From contig NC_088678.1 in the NCBI RefSeq assembly GCF_950023065.1, positions 34,896,580 through 34,960,579 on the forward strand: 64,000 nt of DNA, read 5' to 3'. Source of the DNA: Planococcus citri. Its lineage: Eukaryota > Arthropoda > Insecta > Hemiptera > Pseudococcidae. Each line of letters begins with the position of its first letter. Position 1 is the first letter of the stretch. The position numbers and the translations under genes were made by a program. This document shows, one piece after another, positions 61,026 to 64,000 of this stretch. A model generated the notes under the pieces. It made no database searches. It worked only from the letters and a program-made list of their open reading frames with translations, and was not told where the DNA came from.

Positions 61026-64000
61026 CCCAAATCAACTTTTCGATTTTTGGAGAATTTTTGAAAATTCAAAATTACCACCGAATTTAAAACAGAAAACTTT
61101 CAGTTCCTTCCGTTTTCATTTTTTTTCTTATGAACAATTTATTCAGGTAAAAAAAAAGCACTGAATCCTTTTCCATTTACGAGATATCTTTTGATAATTT
61201 TTTTTGCAAAATTTTGGAGAACTAGGAAAAGTTGCACAAACTATTTTTATATAGACCTATTAAAACAAAAGTACCTATCATTAAAATCGTTTTTAAGCTT
61301 ATTTTACATCACTCAAAAAAATCAAAATAAAATGCTTTTCCTAATGAATTAATCCTTTCAAGTGTTAAAATTTGTGTTGTTGATGTAGATACTATGGGAA
61401 CCTTTTTGATTCCTTCCCTGTCCAGCAATTCAAAAAATTTGCGTCTTTTCACGAACTACTTACAATATTCTTGAGATTAATTTTTGAAAGTCATAGCTGA
61501 GGGCTTTCAAGTTTTAACCATGGAAGAATAGACATATTTGAAATCAGTGTGACCAGAATGTGCATTTTGATGTATCGCATGGATTTGTAAATTGAGAAAG
61601 TTCAAGAATATCGTAATTTTGAGATGAGAATATTCTGAGAAATTCCCAGTAGGCGGGAATATCATCAGTTGAAAATACAAATGTTCTCATAACATCACTA
61701 TGAAGGAACGAATAAAAATTTTCAGCGATTAAAATCGTAATTTTATTTAATTTGTTACATTCGTTGAATTATCCAGCACCTACCCTACCTATACCTATAC
61801 CTTATCAACGAATCACTCAAGAACGAAACATCACCATTAACTATACCTACATTAAACTTGAACAAAAATCAACATCGATTCGAGTTTATTCAAGTTATAT
61901 ACCTACATACCTAAATTTCTTCAAGAATAACAAACAAAAAAAAAAAGAAAACTTGCGGCCCCTCTTTTGTGTTACTTTGAAACAAATACGATGAAGTAAA
62001 TTACACCCATACCTCTTGATGATCCATTCCTACTAAAAAAAACTTTTCACTGTAAATACCCCTCTTTTGGACAGTTTGTATTTTATGTTTTTACCCCAGG
62101 TACCTACCTACCTTATAAAATTACAACTCGAGGAAAAAAACTTCCGCCTATATTATCTACCATCGTTCAAACAATGCACTCCGCAAAAGCGAACTGAATA
62201 ATTTAACCTAATTATAATATTTCACCTAGGTTCAAAGTTCGAATTATTGTAATATTCGATTAAACACAAACAAACTACGAAAAGAACTTTTTTTCACTGT
62301 CTGTAATATAAACATAAACACCCTCGAAGAAATCAACTCATTTAATTTAACCATTGACGGGTTAATTTTTCAAAGTGTTGAATTTTAAATTCCAACGAAT
62401 TCATCATTTCGAACAAGTTACGGAGTGAAAATGAAAGAGCTAGGGGACACCACACAAAAAATTCAGGAAAAGGTACGAGAGAACGAAAGAAAAAAACCGA
62501 ACATCATTTGGCAAATATCCCGCATCTTGAAAATGAAAAAAAGGAAGAAAAAAATCTTACTAAAAATGACACGCAGCTTTCAACAACTCTCAACAGGAGG
62601 TAGGTAAAATGACAAAGAAGGCTTTTAATGGACTAGGATGAATAATTCTCTAATTGATAATCGTTTGTGCCTATACGATTACAATCATGACTAATGTTAA
62701 TGAAAGGCCTATGGCTATACTCGTAAATAATGAAAAGCATCGAAATCCTGCTCGAGTTTTCTTCAAAATACGAAAATACGAGTTAAATTCGAACAAGTTG
62801 GGATTCGGAATCGTCGTGCTTACGAACGATCGAATTTTCAAAACGTACCATCAACTCGGATAATATTTCGGAAATAGGTCATAAATAACCATAAAACAGA
62901 AATTTTTCAGGTAGCTGAGCTGTTCTACATGTGTTTTTAGAATCCATACGAGTAAACGAGGTAAAAAAAAAAAGAAATACCCGTGTAAGAAGCACATTTA
63001 ACCTTTGCGAGGTAATAAATTACGAAACATTTCGGGTTCTCGGTATTTAAATGACCATTACGATAGTTTTCCACCATAACTCGGTATTTCTTTCTGGCTT
63101 CTTAACCCGCGAGTAATTATTTTCTCTCTTTTTCTCCGCTGCAACCAAAGAAGAAATCTCAGTATCGAAGTTTTTTTTTCTCTCCTCGCTTCTTTTTGAC
63201 TTGTAATAGTATGTGCATTACTATGCTCTACTGCGGTTTCTTCCAAACACGCCAAATTCCGCAATAAAAAACCGGATAATGTTAAAATGGACTGTAAAAA
63301 AAATACGATGTAGTAAAAAACCTTTATAACGGTCATTTCACTTTTTTCCTTTTTTTGCTGCTCTTTTCGTGCTTTCTTTCGTGCATTTCCTCTCGTCCTT
63401 GGTATTCGATTCTCCAGTAGTAGTAAAAAAACCTCGAGCATTAGATAACTCGTTGAAAATTACGATTAAGGAAATGTAAATGGAATATAATTTCATAAAT
63501 TTCGTTACAGACAAAGAGACGGTGGCTGAGGGAAGGTTATTTTTTATATTTTTTGAAAATTTCTCGAATTTCATACGACAATGCTATACGAAATTTAACG
63601 TTGTCAAAGTGAAACACTACGCGATGATATATGTTTTCTTTTTCTTTATACCCTTCTTCTTACCCCTACGCTGTGGATATGATGCATGACTTTGAGACAT
63701 AAAAATGACGCGGATTCTTCGCCTCGTCACCTTGCCCTTCTCTGGCAACTATCTTATGACCTTTTTTAATCTGTTTTCTCGATATTTCGGGGGTTATTCG
63801 CCTCAGTTGCCAGCAAAATATCCCCTTCGCGTTATCACGACGACGACGACGTTGGCGATATTGTTTTAAAGGGCGTTGTTAATGGAGCTCCGTGTATTAG
63901 TCTATATAAAATATATTTCTGTGCTAATCGACTTTTTCATTCTTTGTGCCAGCTGTAGATTAGGTAAACCTTTTACAACGAAATCTCTATACTATAGTGT
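61026..64000. other. Low-copy DNA, no gene seen
   Basis: 61750-64000 is unique with a (CGA)n run near 63838-63851. The minus-strand frame 63058-63441 (127 codons) is lysine/arginine-rich low-complexity sequence without ATG context, motif or splice support. A plus-strand frame at 63480-63689 is similar. No gene is called. Confidence 0.4.

Noticed and set aside
63058..63441. 127-codon minus-strand open frame
   Set aside because: Lysine/arginine-rich low-complexity translation over A/T runs, with no domain, splice context or promoter.

Overview
This window is eukaryotic nuclear DNA, AT-rich, gene-poor and full of repeats. It has GT-AG introns, TATA/initiator-type promoter sequence, a tRNA-derived SINE, a LINE, hAT and Tc1/mariner-type elements and many TAGG/CCTA microsatellites. 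An insect is most likely. The repeat style would fit a sap-feeding hemipteran such as a mealybug or scale insect, but that is an impression and not shown by a diagnostic gene. There is no prokaryotic or CRISPR content.

Only two protein-coding units are well supported. One is the intact transposase of a complete DD40D-type Tc1/mariner element (element 49091-50497, CDS 49221-50297, minus strand). It has perfect 25-bp terminal inverted repeats (TIRs) and a TA target duplication. The other is a two-exon host-type gene on the minus strand (CDS 54178-54685). It has a TATA box, a signal peptide, a 136-bp intron with good donor, branch and acceptor sites, and encodes a cysteine-free 123-aa secreted protein that I do not recognise. 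Weaker exon candidates lie at 32280-32500 (minus), 44420-44487 (plus) and 51703-51890 (plus).

Most of the recognisable structure is mobile DNA. From left to right: a tRNA-derived SINE (3281-3747); a TA-flanked MITE (3836-4745); foldback family A (9735-10685, 22038-22560, 26130-26840, 58700-59640); inverted repeat family B (14335-15030, with fragments near 30.8 and 37.5 kb); a 3.1-kb TIR element (16835-19935) built of GCTAG repeats, including a 112-bp tandem array, with a second 1.6-kb TIR element inside it (16986-18605); a 1.07-kb foldback (22826-23898); a GC-rich hAT MITE with an exact 8-bp target duplication (31785-32172); a 0.95-kb foldback (41572-42518); and a second MITE (60064-61023) built like the first.

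The most informative locus is 45.86-51.59 kb. A degenerate LINE with an RNase H domain has been hit in turn by a hAT-like MITE, a 2.0-kb TA-flanked element and a retro-inserted sequence, which itself later took the DD40D mariner. Removing each insertion with one copy of its target duplication restores the LINE reading frame, so the boundaries are fixed to within a base or two.

The remaining stretches (1-3.2, 5.9-9.7, 10.7-14.3, 28-31.2, 32.5-35.6, 37.8-41.5, 42.5-45.8, 52-54, 57-58.7 and 61-64 kb) are low-copy, intron-like or intergenic DNA in which I see no convincing gene.
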